From: a virus
Strand: one strand, 5' to 3'
IMG/VR virus record: IMGVR_UViG_3300029981_000029
Coordinates: 1-37,817 of that record
DNA length: 37,817 bases
This document shows, in pieces, positions 30,841-37,617 of this stretch (the first letter of the stretch is position 1; every line of letters begins with the position of its first letter). Made by a program: the position numbers and the translations under genes. The notes under the pieces were generated by a model that was not told the DNA's origin, did not search any database, and was given only the letters and a program-made list of their open reading frames with translations.

Positions 30841-30932
30841 GAGCCGGGTAGGAGAATCGAACTCCTGTTTGCAAGCCAACTCCGGGAAAACACTCCGGCG
30901 GCCTACCGCTCTACCAACTGAGCTAATCCGGC
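30841..30932 (-). ncRNA. tRNA-like element 2 (almost full cloverleaf, anticodon arm replaced)
   Basis: Read on the minus strand, GCCGGAT (30932-30926) and ACCCGGC (30849-30843) form an acceptor-like stem with one mismatch; GCTCAGTTGGTAGAGC is a canonical D-arm; AGGAG-TTCGATT-CTCCT is a canonical T-arm. Between them lies a 41-nt insert rich in CCGG with a duplicated ACTCCGG, instead of a 17-nt anticodon arm. It is 92 nt long and cannot decode as drawn. It lies upstream of the gene at 30805 and may be a processing or leader element. Confidence 0.6.
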
Positions 30933-30934
30933 AT

Positions 30935-30970
30935 TTAAGCCCCGGTCAATCAATCAACTCCGGGGCTTAA
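30935..30970. terminator. Perfect 11-bp inverted repeat next to tRNA-like element 2
   Basis: TTAAGCCCCGG (30935-30945) and CCGGGGCTTAA (30960-30970) form a perfect 11-bp stem with a 14-nt loop. No T tract follows on either strand. It directly abuts the 5' side of the tRNA-like element, so it could be a transcription or processing boundary. Confidence 0.55.
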
Positions 30971-31017
30971 CTCATTTACTCGTACACGACAAACCCCGTG
31001 AAATGGGTTGTTTTGTG

Positions 31018-31215
31018 TTACTCATCCGATGAACTTGAAGTCATCGGATGAGTGGTGTCTTCAGCGTTCAGGCGGTTGGCTTCGGTTTTGGCCTCGTCGA
31101 GCGTGCTGTGTTCGCTGACCTTTGTTCCGGAGGCACCGTTTCTGTAATACTCCCAGCGGCGCACTACCCAAAGGTGACCACTAGGAGAATAGGTGTATTT
31201 CAGCCTGTAGCCCAT
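31018..31215 (-). CDS. Small hypothetical protein, coupled to Gam
   Basis: A 65-residue protein beginning with MGYRLKYTYSPSGHLWVVRRWEYYRNG, whose ATG overlaps the Gam stop (TAATG). A 12-bp perfect inverted repeat (31021-31032 with 31041-31052) spans its last codons. Function unknown; co-translation with Gam suggests an early DNA-related role. Confidence 0.65.
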   Translation of the reverse strand: MGYRLKYTYSPSGHLWVVRRWEYYRNGASGTKVSEHSTLDEAKTEANRLNAEDTTHPMTSSSSDE

Positions 31216-31733
31216 TATTCGCCTTCTTTTTTAGGTTCCACGAAAAATGTTTCTTCCTGGATCACTGCAATACCTACTTTTGGCAGGTATTGTGCAACTT
31301 CCTCCATGTCGCGATCGGCCAGCAATTTGTCTTTTGCAGGTTCTTCAGAAACGCGGACATAAGCCGGAAGTAATTCCTTGAGCATGTTGGTAACTGCGCC
31401 CCAGGTAAAGCCCTTCAGGAGCTTTAATTTGGGTGTGCCGGTGCGAAATCCGAAGGTTCCGTGAACGGTGTCCATTGATTTCTTTTTGCTAAAGAGATCT
31501 TCCTTGTTGGCCAGCGCGAATGCCTGGATAATGTCGAAGGCTTTGACTTTACGCTCAGTCAATTCGGTGATCGGATCGGTGTACTTTTTGCGGATGTTGG
31601 TAATTTCGACATCCATTGTGGCGTTAATCTTCTGGAGCTTCGCGTCGCAGGTTGCAAATTCAGTGAATGCGGTTTCCATTTCTTCGGAACTGATGCCACT
31701 AGGAACTACTTTTTTTTCTCGTGTTTTTGCCAT
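31215..31733 (-). CDS. gam: Host-nuclease inhibitor Gam-like (Mu Gam)
   Basis: A 172-residue protein with a coiled-coil first half (DAKLQKINATMDVEITNIRKKYTDPITELTERK) and a C-terminal half carrying GTFGFRTGTPKLKLLKGFTWG and LADRDMEEVAQYLPKVGIAVIQEETFFVEP. This is the Mu Gam/Ku-like layout: dimer coiled coil plus the 'R.g.....k.....t.......G......e.F.vep' end. Gam binds and protects linear DNA ends from exonucleases during transposition. It lies in the early replication operon beside MuB and MuA. The gam symbol is used for family, not sequence identity. Confidence 0.9.
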   Translation of the reverse strand: MAKTREKKVVPSGISSEEMETAFTEFATCDAKLQKINATMDVEITNIRKKYTDPITELTERKVKAFDIIQAFALANKEDLFSKKKSMDTVHGTFGFRTGTPKLKLLKGFTWGAVTNMLKELLPAYVRVSEEPAKDKLLADRDMEEVAQYLPKVGIAVIQEETFFVEPKKEGE

Positions 31734-31753
31734 GATGTTTAAAAAATTAAGTG

Positions 31754-31770
31754 TTTAAATGCTATTTAAA
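31754..31770. promoter_or_regulatory. TTTAAA-N5-TTTAAA phased motif
   Basis: TTTAAA at 31754-31759 and 31765-31770, with a third TTTAAA at 31738-31743. The same triple spacing (16 then 11 bp) occurs at 5191, 5207 and 5218. It lies at the gam/zinc-finger gene junction. Confidence 0.55.
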
Positions 31771-31974
31771 TTGAAGATGCTTTGCGGTAATGGTGATCAC
31801 TGTTTGTTTTTCGATTGTTACCAAACCGGAGCCTTGGCAGGTTTCACAGGTTTCGGTTGTGTCGTTGGCATAATGGCCGTGGCCCTGGTGTTCGCCTTTG
31901 ATTACGATGCTACCTTCGCCGTTACAATCGGAGCAAACGGCTGTGGTAGTGGTTGAATAGGATTTCTTTTTCAT
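31762..31974 (-). CDS. Small DnaJ-type zinc-finger protein
   Basis: A 70-residue protein with two CxxCxGxG motifs: CSDCNGEG (residues 14-21) and CETCQGSG (about residues 43-50). Each would hold half of a zinc site as in DnaJ central domains. The spacing and size fit small phage zinc-finger accessory proteins that bind RNA or DNA. Its start overlaps the MuB stop, and gam follows downstream. Function in replication is inferred from context only. Confidence 0.7.
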   Translation of the reverse strand: MKKKSYSTTTTAVCSDCNGEGSIVIKGEHQGHGHYANDTTETCETCQGSGLVTIEKQTVITITAKHLQFK

Positions 31975-32909
31975 AGTTGTATGTTGTTAAAGTCGATGGT
32001 TGGTAGTTCGGCCATGCGAATTGTATCGATACAATCGCGGATACCACGGAAGGTGCGTTTTGCGAGCCAGGAGTGTGATAGGAATTGCTTTTCGCGGCCC
32101 ATTACAATGTCGAGATCTTCTTTAGCGGTGATGCCATTGGCCTCGAATATGGCCAATGCTTCAGCTTCGGTTGGTTGGTCGAGTATTTCGGGCAAAAGGA
32201 AAAGCCGGTCGCGGGTTTCGCTGAACAGGTGCCGGTTGCGTAATGATCCGTTATTGAGGTTATTGATGAAGTAAGGTGTACCGGTGATTACGATGCCGCA
32301 AATGTCTTTTAATGCGGTGATTACATCCTTCAGGATAACTACATGATGATCTTTCAGGCTGCTGGCTTCGTCGATGCCTAACAGGAAGTCGCCGCGTTTC
32401 ATGGCAGATTCGCGCAGGTGACGAATTTGATCGGAGATTGTTCCGGGACGGTAAGAATCGAGCGCCCACAGCAATCCAACGATGAGTTGTTTTTGTGTTT
32501 TTGTTTCCGAAGCATCGAAAATGATTACTTTGAACCTCCTGTTTTTCTCGTTGTGTTCCTTGTATTTTTGGAGTGAAAACGTTTTCCCATAGCCGCCTTC
32601 ACCAATGATAGGCATCGCTTTCTTCAGCGCGTAAGCACGTTCGCAGGTGTTCCATACCTTTTTCAGGTTTTCAGTAATTACACCACGGTAGCCTTCAGAC
32701 TTTTCGATCAGTCTTTCAATAGCTTCCCAGGTATCGTTACCAACCATTCCGGGCTGATCCCAATTGTTACGAATGTGGCTGAACTTTGAGCCGTTTGAGA
32801 ACCCCAGACGCGTTGTTGCAAAGATGTTGGCTGAAAGGCCGGAAGCTTCCTGCATGGCTACAATGCGGTCGCGTAGTTGCTTTTTTTGTTCGATTGAGTA
32901 ATCTTTCAT
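31971..32909 (-). CDS. Transposition ATPase (MuB-like AAA+)
   Basis: A 312-residue AAA+ protein. Walker A is GEGGYGKT (residues 103-110) and Walker B is DFLLGIDE with Asp180-Glu181. A helical N-terminal part (residues 1-85) resembles the DNA-binding domain of MuB family members. MuB chooses target DNA and activates MuA. It starts 20 bp after the MuA stop, so transposase and ATPase are made together. Confidence 0.9.
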   Translation of the reverse strand: MKDYSIEQKKQLRDRIVAMQEASGLSANIFATTRLGFSNGSKFSHIRNNWDQPGMVGNDTWEAIERLIEKSEGYRGVITENLKKVWNTCERAYALKKAMPIIGEGGYGKTFSLQKYKEHNEKNRRFKVIIFDASETKTQKQLIVGLLWALDSYRPGTISDQIRHLRESAMKRGDFLLGIDEASSLKDHHVVILKDVITALKDICGIVITGTPYFINNLNNGSLRNRHLFSETRDRLFLLPEILDQPTEAEALAIFEANGITAKEDLDIVMGREKQFLSHSWLAKRTFRGIRDCIDTIRMAELPTIDFNNIQL

Positions 32910-32928
32910 AGAATTGATTGTTAAGTGT

Positions 32929-35019
32929 TTATTGCCCTATTTTTAGGATTCTTTTTTGTCTGTCAGTAAGGCCATCGCTTATGCCGTTTGCCACATCTTC
33001 AGCAACCGATTCACGGGCGTTGGTGATGATCTTCGAGCTATCCCACCAGCCTAATCCATCGGTGCCGGTGGCTTTCAGATCGCCCAGGATAGCCATTTGT
33101 TTTTCAAGCTCTTTGAGTGAGTATTGCTGGCCCCATATTTCCTGTTTTTCCTTGAACATGATGCGTTTGGCGTTCGATCCGGGGTTATCCTTCATATCGG
33201 CCACACACGAGGCATATTTCTCTTTGTTGTAGGCGAAGTCGATAAACACGCCGTTGCTGTAGAGTGCAATCAGTTCGGGGTTGTCGCGGTCGATCCGGAC
33301 GGTGAACTTCCGGCCAAAGTTTTCGTTACTGAAAATGAAGTCGCCAACAGTATCCGGATCGGGAACTATGAAGTGATGATCTTTGCCTTTGATTTCGATC
33401 ACAATGCCGTTTGCCTCGTAAGTGTATGGCAAACGTTGCTCAACCATAAACAGGCTTATGCGGTCGAAATAGTTTACCTTTTGCCGTTTTTCGTGCTGAA
33501 CTGTTGTGTATTTATCTATTTTGCTTGTACCAACGAAACGCCCGTAATTGTCGCGTTTTTCGCCGCGATTGTTCCAGCTCCTGATTGCTGATTCGAAGTC
33601 GTTCAATACCATTTCCTGTGTTGGTAATAGTTCAGGATTTTTATTGAGCTTAGCCAGGAGTTCAGGATTAGCTTTTGAATTCAAGCTTTTAGTGGTGATA
33701 TTACCGCCTTTAAAATGCTCGAAATAGCGCAGTACCCGCTGTTGGAAGTGACCAATGATTCCTTCAACATATTTCGACCGGCCTTTGTACGGTTCGCACG
33801 GGAAATGCACCCGGCTCATGTTGCTCATCAGGTTGCGGACTGCTACCGAAATGTTGGCAGAACTGTTGTCGTACTGCATTTGGTAAGGCTTGTAACCGTA
33901 AATAGTGACCGCATTGCGTAAGGCAGCATCGACCATTCCGGAGGTTTCGGCAAAGGCTATGGAGTAACCGATAACGGCTCCTGAATTGGCATCGGTAACG
34001 AAATAGGCATACAGGTCGCTCTTTACGATCCATTTCACCTCTTTTTCGCCATTCTTTTTGATCGTGATTACTTCTTCGCGGTAATAAAGCTGCATGGTAG
34101 TACCGTCGAGGCTCCAAAGTGCATCGGGAAACGAAGGTTTATCGCGGTTGATGAGCGGTTGTATTTCGTTGTCAGCGGCCAGCTTACCATGACGGGCATA
34201 GAACCATACTTTCTTTATTTTCGGGGTATTTAAGTAATGTTTAACCGTTGTGGTGGTGATCTCCTGTTTACCATTAGCGACCGCCCAGTTGTTGTACATT
34301 AGAGAAACGTCTTCCCAGGAATATTTAACCTGCGCTGAAGCCAACTCAAGTAATTTGGCGTGTGCAAGGGTATCGGCCCTTTCGCGGTTCACGTTTCCAA
34401 CACCGGCATGAATGAGCGCTTTGATACCCTGTTCGCGGTACTCGACTGCATTTTTATAGAGTGTCCGCTCGTTTGTGATCAATCCTTTTCTGAATTTCAC
34501 CAGTGCCGGATTGCTTGTTTGCTCGTTTAAACACCGTTTAAATGCCTGTGACCTAAAGTCAACAATGCTGTTAAAACCGGCTTTTCTAGCGCGTTTTACA
34601 TCTATTTCGTTAATCAAGCGAAGCCATGCAGCTGCTCGTGCTATCTGGTGAATTTCTGAAGGGGTGAACATTTTTGTTTCGGCCAGGTATATGATTTCGG
34701 CAGGATCGGACGTTACCATCGAGGTAATTTGATCGGTCAGGTTTTCGAATATGGCCCTGGCTTGTTTTCCATCCTGCTTTTTGAGCCAGATTTCAGGCTC
34801 CATGCCCTGACAGAATACGTCTTTAATCGTTTCCTGGTATTTGGGATTCAGCGAGTGGTAATGGAGATGTACGTTGCGGCCTTCTTTGTGATGCTCCCAG
34901 CAATATACCTGACCGTTGCGTTGACCGCTAAGAGCGCGATTGACGTATGCGGGTGAAACTCCGCATTGGGCCAATTCGGCACGGTTAACGCATAAAATGT
35001 TATTGTGATAGTAAGGCAT
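32929..35019 (-). CDS. Transposase (MuA-like, DD35E)
   Basis: A 696-residue transposase. Residues 1-60 resemble a winged/HTH recognition region (VSPAYVNRALSGQRNGQVYCW). The catalytic triad is Asp305 (WSLDGT), Asp384 (MQYDNSS) and Glu419 (KYVEGIIGHF), a DD35E spacing between the last two, typical of the MuA/TnsB/retroviral-integrase superfamily. It follows a beta-rich C-terminal segment (NYGRFVGTSKIDKYTTVQ). It integrates the phage and drives replicative transposition. One TTTAAA-N5-TTTAAA motif lies inside the gene at 34526-34542. Confidence 0.9.
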   Translation of the reverse strand: MPYYHNNILCVNRAELAQCGVSPAYVNRALSGQRNGQVYCWEHHKEGRNVHLHYHSLNPKYQETIKDVFCQGMEPEIWLKKQDGKQARAIFENLTDQITSMVTSDPAEIIYLAETKMFTPSEIHQIARAAAWLRLINEIDVKRARKAGFNSIVDFRSQAFKRCLNEQTSNPALVKFRKGLITNERTLYKNAVEYREQGIKALIHAGVGNVNRERADTLAHAKLLELASAQVKYSWEDVSLMYNNWAVANGKQEITTTTVKHYLNTPKIKKVWFYARHGKLAADNEIQPLINRDKPSFPDALWSLDGTTMQLYYREEVITIKKNGEKEVKWIVKSDLYAYFVTDANSGAVIGYSIAFAETSGMVDAALRNAVTIYGYKPYQMQYDNSSANISVAVRNLMSNMSRVHFPCEPYKGRSKYVEGIIGHFQQRVLRYFEHFKGGNITTKSLNSKANPELLAKLNKNPELLPTQEMVLNDFESAIRSWNNRGEKRDNYGRFVGTSKIDKYTTVQHEKRQKVNYFDRISLFMVEQRLPYTYEANGIVIEIKGKDHHFIVPDPDTVGDFIFSNENFGRKFTVRIDRDNPELIALYSNGVFIDFAYNKEKYASCVADMKDNPGSNAKRIMFKEKQEIWGQQYSLKELEKQMAILGDLKATGTDGLGWWDSSKIITNARESVAEDVANGISDGLTDRQKRILKIGQ

Positions 35020-35035
35020 ATCGACGTTTAAAAGT

Positions 35036-35073
35036 TGTTCCTATGGGCAGAATCGAACTGCCCCGTGAACCGT
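35036..35073 (-). ncRNA. tRNA-like element 3 (T-arm only)
   Basis: On the minus strand GGGCAG-TTCGATT-CTGCCC (35064-35046) forms a 6-bp T-arm with the same loop as the other two elements. CCTAAACGGTTCAC upstream matches CCTGAACGGTTCAC of element 1. The 3' flank AGGAACAACTTTTAAA also resembles element 1 and leads into the MuA start at 35019. The 5' side overlaps the end of the preceding gene. Confidence 0.5.
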
Positions 35074-35301
35074 TTAGGATAGGGCTGCTTTAAATTCGGC
35101 TAACATGATGCGATTGTCTTCATCGTAGCGTTCGAAGATGGCAAACAGGTCATCTTCCATATCTTCCGCGATCGCATATAGAAACTCGTCGGGAAAAGTG
35201 ATTTCTTCATAGTCAAAACCTTTCTGATAAATACTGATTTGGCCATGCTCACGAACTGCTTTGTGAGTTACGTTTTGCTGTATGATTATGGGTGTTGTCA
35301 T
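35074..35301 (-). CDS. Small acidic hypothetical protein
   Basis: A 75-residue acidic protein read from the ATG at 35301: MTTPIIIQQNVTHKAVREHG then TFPDEFLYAIAEDMEDDLFAIFERYDED. It is co-located with the early operon between the MuA gene and the ambiguous 35304-35831 region. Function unknown. Confidence 0.6.
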   Translation of the reverse strand: MTTPIIIQQNVTHKAVREHGQISIYQKGFDYEEITFPDEFLYAIAEDMEDDLFAIFERYDEDNRIMLAEFKAALS

Positions 35302-35303
35302 AA

Positions 35304-35831
35304 TTAAAAACTTATTAGCTTTGTTTGGATATCTGGAAAACATCCAGTCAGTATATTAACTAACCCACACAGACATGAGCCTTGGAAATTATCTTGCAAA
35401 ATCAAATGGATCCTATGAAGAGATACGCTGGGATTTTGATCACGAACAGTTACAACAACTCTATAATCGCGTATTAGAGTTAGGATACAAGCAATACTTC
35501 GCTTTTGTGCGTCAACATCAGGAAGAGATCCTGAAATACATTTCGCTATCTCCATCTCAACGCAAGCAAAAGAAGTGGATGAATCGCCAGGACATTCTTT
35601 TAATTCGTTTGGCAGCATTGCAAATATCCGCTGCAACTGTCCGATTGCTTGGTGATATTCAAGAAATAGAGTTGCTGGTTGATGGAGGTTCGTACCGGCA
35701 GTTTCATTCGGTTGTTGCAAATGGAATTGCTCCATTGCTATTTCATCCAACACTGACATTGTTTCCTTTTGAGGGCTTTGAAAATCCTTTTTATTCGAAG
35801 TAGTTTTTATACGTTCAGTTAAAATATCCAT
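35304..35831 (-). CDS. Hypothetical early-operon protein (competes with 35375-35803 plus)
   Basis: A 175-residue reading frame that tiles the early operon with 2-bp gaps on both sides, and whose codons begin with purines in about 58 percent of sampled positions. A plus-strand frame overlaps it completely. The N-terminal half (ERIKTTSNKKDF, MSVLDEIAMEQF) is protein-like; the last third with CLCGLVNILTGC is less so. I cannot decide between the two strands by eye. No family recognised. Confidence 0.5.
   Translation of the reverse strand: MDILTERIKTTSNKKDFQSPQKETMSVLDEIAMEQFHLQQPNETAGTNLHQPATLFLEYHQAIGQLQRIFAMLPNELKECPGDSSTSFACVEMEIAKCISGSLPDVDAQKRSIACILTLIRDYRVVVTVRDQNPSVSLHRIHLILQDNFQGSCLCGLVNILTGCFPDIQTKLISF
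35375..35803 (+). CDS. Alternative antisense gene in the early operon
   Basis: A 142-residue frame on the plus strand with a charged, protein-like N-terminus (YEEIRWDFDHEQLQQLYNRVLELGYK, SPSQRKQKKWMNRQDILLIRLAALQ). It has a promoter candidate: TAGCTTTG at 35316-35323 and TTG at 35295-35297. The C-terminal part (TLTLFPFEGFENPF) looks less coding. If real it would be expressed convergent to the early operon, perhaps in lysogeny. It competes with the minus-strand frame at 35304-35831. Confidence 0.4.
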   Translation: MSLGNYLAKSNGSYEEIRWDFDHEQLQQLYNRVLELGYKQYFAFVRQHQEEILKYISLSPSQRKQKKWMNRQDILLIRLAALQISAATVRLLGDIQEIELLVDGGSYRQFHSVVANGIAPLLFHPTLTLFPFEGFENPFYSK

Positions 35832-35833
35832 GA

Positions 35834-36427
35834 TTAAAAATTTAGGGATTGTTGTTGGTTGTTTTGCTTGAGTACCTGGATGCGGTTGGCTGAGTTGTAA
35901 CGGCCATGTACCTGCGCGTATCCTTGTTTTAACTCTACGATCACGTCAACTTCATGCTTCCATTTGGAGATATCGACACCCATTTGCATTACCAAGTGCC
36001 AGGATAATTTGCGCTTTTTGTATTTGTGCCGCATGGCTTCGAACTCGTTGTAACTCATTTGAACATGCTGCACTGAGTCGATAATGACAAACCTGAAATG
36101 ACCGGTACGGATAGTTGCGTCGATCTGAGCGTGATCTTTGATGTGCACAAACCGCACATTGTTTGACTCTACACCGCAATAAGCAATGCGATTCTGGAGG
36201 GTTTTGGAGTTGAGACGTTCCTCAGCGCTGACATATAGTACGCGGCCAAACTGCGATATATATTGAGCAAATCGGGCTGCATAAGTTGACTTACCGCTTT
36301 TGGCTTCTCCACGGATGAGGGTTGAGAACCTGATGTCAGGTTCACCAAGGATTTTATTCCAGTCGCCTGTAAAGGGATAAACCTCTACTGTGCGTTCGGT
36401 GATTTCGCGAGGTGATAGGGTTCTCAT
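35834..36427 (-). CDS. RecA-fold ATPase (RadA/Sak4-like)
   Basis: A 197-residue ATPase with Walker A GEAKSGKST (residues 40-48) and Walker B FVIIDSVQ (Asp117). The YVSAEERLNSKTLQNRI segment resembles the RadA/Sms/Sak4 family, in which a RecA core is used for phage recombination. The start overlaps the small membrane gene (ATGA). Mu itself lacks a recombinase of this type; here it sits at the start of the early operon, before MuA. Confidence 0.75.
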   Translation of the reverse strand: MRTLSPREITERTVEVYPFTGDWNKILGEPDIRFSTLIRGEAKSGKSTYAARFAQYISQFGRVLYVSAEERLNSKTLQNRIAYCGVESNNVRFVHIKDHAQIDATIRTGHFRFVIIDSVQHVQMSYNEFEAMRHKYKKRKLSWHLVMQMGVDISKWKHEVDVIVELKQGYAQVHGRYNSANRIQVLKQNNQQQSLNF

Positions 36428-36585
36428 AGCTCGATGGTTTTAGCATCGTCCAACGATAGATAAGCCATTGTTGCGGCAATAGCGCAAATAAACAGTTGGT
36501 GGGTGTGGCCCAATAGAACGCCGATAAAACAGCCGATAGCTAGGATGATCCAGATGGATGCAAGGATGTAACTGAAGGTTTTCAT
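36424..36585 (-). CDS. Small two-span membrane protein
   Basis: A 53-residue protein read from ATG 36585 to TGA 36424-36426, overlapping the next gene's start. MKTFSYILASIWIILAIGCF and IGVLLGHTHQLFICAIAATMAYL are two hydrophobic segments separated by a short His-containing turn. It may be a small exclusion or holin-like early protein. It lies between the Ner-like regulator and the RecA-like gene. Confidence 0.6.
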   Translation of the reverse strand: MKTFSYILASIWIILAIGCFIGVLLGHTHQLFICAIAATMAYLSLDDAKTIEL

Positions 36586-36595
36586 AGGATATGAT

Positions 36596-36781
36596 TTAAT
36601 TATTGGTTGATGCTAGTTTTTCAAGGTCTTCTTTGATTTTAAGACCAATTCCTGAATTTCGTTTTGGTTCGCGTTCTGATCGGGCAATCTTACCGACGTA
36701 TCTGGCAGTAACACCGTACTTTTCAGCTATCTGCTGATAGACGGTTTTAATTTTTTTTGACGTGTTGGATGTTGTTGTCAT
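36596..36781 (-). CDS. Ner/Cro-like DNA-binding protein
   Basis: A 61-residue basic protein. TVYQQIAEKYGVTARYVGKIARSERE (residues 14-39) is a helix-turn-helix. It is the first gene leftwards of the repressor and head of the early operon, the same position as ner in Mu. Ner in Mu blocks both early and repressor promoters; a similar role is expected. Confidence 0.8.
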   Translation of the reverse strand: MTTTSNTSKKIKTVYQQIAEKYGVTARYVGKIARSEREPKRNSGIGLKIKEDLEKLASTNN

Positions 36782-36791
36782 TTTTTTGCCT

Positions 36792-36890
36792 TAGTTTTGT
36801 GTACAAATATGACACAAATATACGCAATTGTGAATTACATCAAAGCGCAATCGTGAATATTTTCAAAATAAATTCACAAGTGAGTATTAA
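36792..36890. promoter_or_regulatory. Early/repressor switch region with overlapping promoters
   Basis: On the minus strand TTTG (36844-36841) and TATATTTG (36822-36815) form a well-spaced -33/-7 pair for the early operon. On the plus strand TAGTTTTG (36792-36799) is a -7 candidate for the repressor. Between them lie near-repeats GCAATTGTGAAT (36824-36835) and GCAATCGTGAAT (36847-36858) plus an inverted ATTCACAAGT (36872-36881), which look like operators. A start at GTG 36880 would fall in this region. Confidence 0.65.
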
Positions 36891-37617
36891 CGAACGAATC
36901 CAGCGTTTAATAGATGATTTTGAAAACGGTAGTCAAAAGGCCTTTTCAAATAAATTAGGAATTGCAGCCAGCTCACTTAATGGAATTGTGGGAGTTAGGC
37001 AAAGCGATCCATCATCGAAAATACTCAATAGAATACTCGATATATACGCAAATGTGAATGCAGAATGGTTGTTGATGGGAAGGGAGCCGATGATCAAGAA
37101 GGGTAATAGCGCAGTTTATGCCGGAAATGAAAGTTTAGACACAATAGAGGATGATGGGATTAGAATATTTCCTTTAAAAACGGATCATAAGCGAGCGATT
37201 CAGCGCATACCATTGTACGATTTCGAGGCTGTAGCTGGGTTGGTGCCATTGTATAAAGACTCATCGAAGCAAGTGCCTGTTGATTATATACAGATACCCA
37301 ATTTACCTAAATGTGATGGGGCTATTTATGTGGTAGGAGATAGCATGTACCCGCTGCTGAAAAGTGGTGATATTGTTCTTTATAAATGGGTTCGCGATGT
37401 GACCAATGGAATATTTTGGGGTGAGATGTACCTTGTTTCTGTTGATTTTGACGGGGAGGAGTATGTAACAGTGAAATACATACAGAAGAGCGATAATGAA
37501 GGATTTATAAGGCTGGTAAGCTATAACCAACACCACTCAGATAAGGATGTTCCTATCAATACGATTAGAGCGTTGGCCTTTGTGAAAGCGAGCATCCGCA
37601 TTAACTCAATGAAGTGA
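36853..37617 (+). CDS. Phage repressor, LexA/CI-like with S24 protease domain
   Basis: A 254-residue protein starting with GTG at 36853 (a GTG at 36880 is an alternative). Residues 10-50 are an HTH (FENGSQKAFSNKLGIAASSLNGIVG). Residues 120-250 are an S24 peptidase domain: AVAG (Ala128-Gly129) is a likely self-cleavage site, GDSM gives Ser164 and TVKYI gives Lys208. It should be inactivated by RecA-stimulated cleavage, so this prophage may respond to DNA damage, unlike Mu. It lies at the right end on the plus strand, divergent from the early operon. Confidence 0.9.
   Translation: MNIFKINSQVSINERIQRLIDDFENGSQKAFSNKLGIAASSLNGIVGVRQSDPSSKILNRILDIYANVNAEWLLMGREPMIKKGNSAVYAGNESLDTIEDDGIRIFPLKTDHKRAIQRIPLYDFEAVAGLVPLYKDSSKQVPVDYIQIPNLPKCDGAIYVVGDSMYPLLKSGDIVLYKWVRDVTNGIFWGEMYLVSVDFDGEEYVTVKYIQKSDNEGFIRLVSYNQHHSDKDVPINTIRALAFVKASIRINSMK

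Noticed and set aside
30841-30932. Functional tRNA gene
   Set aside because: The D- and T-arms look canonical, but the anticodon arm is replaced by a 41-nt insert and the acceptor has a mismatch.
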